Assembly (NCBI GenBank): GCA_900540735.1
Contig: UQHB01000030.1
Coordinates: forward strand, 1 to 32,178
DNA length: 32,178 nucleotides
Source: an uncultured Megasphaera sp.
GTDB taxonomy: Bacteria; Bacillota; Negativicutes; Veillonellales; Megasphaeraceae
Direction of reading: 5' to 3'
Part shown: positions 31,501-32,178 of the stretch, in pieces
How positions within the stretch are numbered: the first letter of the stretch is position 1
Layout: every line of letters begins with the position of its first letter
Program-made: the position numbers and the translations under genes
The notes under the pieces: model-generated
The model's input: the letters and a program-made list of their open reading frames with translations, nothing else
What the model was told of the DNA's origin: nothing
The model's database searches: none

Positions 31501-32019
31501 GGTCCGCGCCATAGCCGCACCAATGACGATGGGACTAATGAAGGAAAAGCAAAAGAGCGCAGCCATGAGTGGCGACTATACGTGAAACACTGTCGTCGTG
31601 AGTACGGCACTATAGGCTTGATAAAAGCCGCCCATAGACCGACCAGCCACGGCAATGCACGTCACAGGTAAGAGACAAGGCCGTACAGTTTTAGGAATGA
31701 CCAGTTGTGGTTTAAGGGCGTGTAAAACACCAGTGCGTGGTGCCATCGTTTCCGGGCTGACCGCAATCGCTACGGCCGTACAACCTAAGGCCAAAACCAA
31801 GACAAGAAAGGCATCAGCACCAGTGAAGCCGACATAGGCCAAGAGCAAGCCTGTTCCTAAGACTCCTAAGCCTAAATTAGGACCGCCTGTATTCATAGAT
31901 GTGCCAATACCAGGCACAGGTTCGTTATCCAGAACATAAGCCATGACCGTACTCAATGCCATGCCGCAAACACCAAGAACAATAATACACTACCACTTAG
32001 AAAGCCAAGATTGTTTCAT
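31501..32019 (-). pseudogene. MFS transporter, truncated with two internal stops
   Basis: ATG at 32019 with GGAGGGAAGGG upstream starts MKQSWLSKW and meets TAG at codon 10, then continues in frame as MFS helices: TGGPNLGLGVLGTGLLLAYV, FLVLVLALGCTAVAIAVSPE, CIAVAGRSMGGFYQAYSAVL. A second TAG at 31576-31578 is again read through by homology (PLMAALFCFSFISPIVIGAAMA) until the junction with the LysR fragment near 31500. Only the middle of a roughly 400-residue transporter is left, fused directly to the N-terminal codons. Transporter-regulator pairs are common, so both may come from one former operon collapsed by deletion. Confidence 0.8.
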
Positions 32020-32121
32020 TGCCCTTCCCTCCTCTGCATCTTTGATACTCTTAGTATACGCACACAAAGGAGCTGCGTCTAATGCTTAACGGCGCAGCAC
32101 ATATAGGTAAAAGGCATTTCT

Positions 32122-32169
32122 AAAAAAGGGGCTGTCGCACAAAGCATTTATTTGCTTTTGCGACAGCCC
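32122..32169 (-). terminator. Terminator of a minus-strand gene beyond the right edge
   Basis: GGGCTGTCGCA (32129-32139) pairs with TGCGACAGCCC (32159-32169), with inner AAAGCA/TGCTTT. On the minus strand it is followed by UUUUUU (A run 32122-32127). Confidence 0.82.
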
Positions 32170-32178
32170 TTTCGCTAT

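Noticed and set aside
1..32178. tRNA genes
   Set aside because: No cloverleaf or GTTCGANTC-type T-arm was seen in any intergenic region by eye; a tRNA-finding program would be needed to exclude them fully.

Overview
The window reads as chromosomal DNA of a Negativicute (diderm Firmicute), most like Megasphaera or a close relative. This rests on overall protein character, AGGAGG-type ribosome binding sites, the gene order rpsB-tsf-pyrH-frr-uppS-cdsA-dxr-rseP-ispG, and a YabE-like 3D-domain protein. The genus is an inference from memory, not a search result.

Layout. 1-3.2 kb is an accessory, decaying stretch. It holds a prophage head-protein remnant joined to two unrelated gene fragments, two plus-strand terminators with no clear gene, a two-repeat type I-C-like CRISPR remnant with no cas genes, one intact secreted esterase and a broken sugar O-acetyltransferase. 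From 3.2 to 10.8 kb a minus-strand run encodes DUF4080 and TIGR01212 radical SAM proteins, then phoH-ybeY-cdd-era-corC-recO, ending in a strong terminator. This is the usual RNA-maturation and repair cluster, without the yqfF and dgkA genes often found in it. From 11.2 to 13.9 kb, on the plus strand, lie NADP-type glutamate dehydrogenase and a Bcr/CflA exporter. They converge on an unknown helical-repeat protein and an internally deleted MFS relic.

From 15.6 to 23.8 kb lies the large minus-strand translation and isoprenoid operon: rpsB, tsf, pyrH, frr, a small PASTA-like protein, uppS, cdsA, dxr, rseP, ispG. It couples ribosome components and ribosome recycling to UMP supply and to lipid-carrier, phospholipid and MEP-pathway synthesis. 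Two hairpins inside it probably set the stoichiometry between S2, EF-Ts and the rest. Next come a secreted G5/3D cell-wall protein and a two-gene polyphosphate unit (ppk1 plus a divergent Ppx/GppA-HD protein).

29-32.2 kb is again accessory and decayed: a broken DUF2335 membrane-protein gene translationally overlapped by a 64-residue gene, an evenly spaced set of 9-bp dyad elements, a promoter driving a tiny peptide, a Sel1-repeat fragment, the intact RNase P RNA gene, a 65-bp perfect-ended hairpin element, and a LysR pseudogene fused to an MFS pseudogene.

I did not find an intact novel multigene system. The best leads are the small-gene/DUF2335 locus with its dyads and divergent mini-peptide (29.0-29.8 kb), the conserved-context PASTA-like gene inside the frr-uppS junction, and the Ppx/GppA-HD protein with altered motifs next to ppk.
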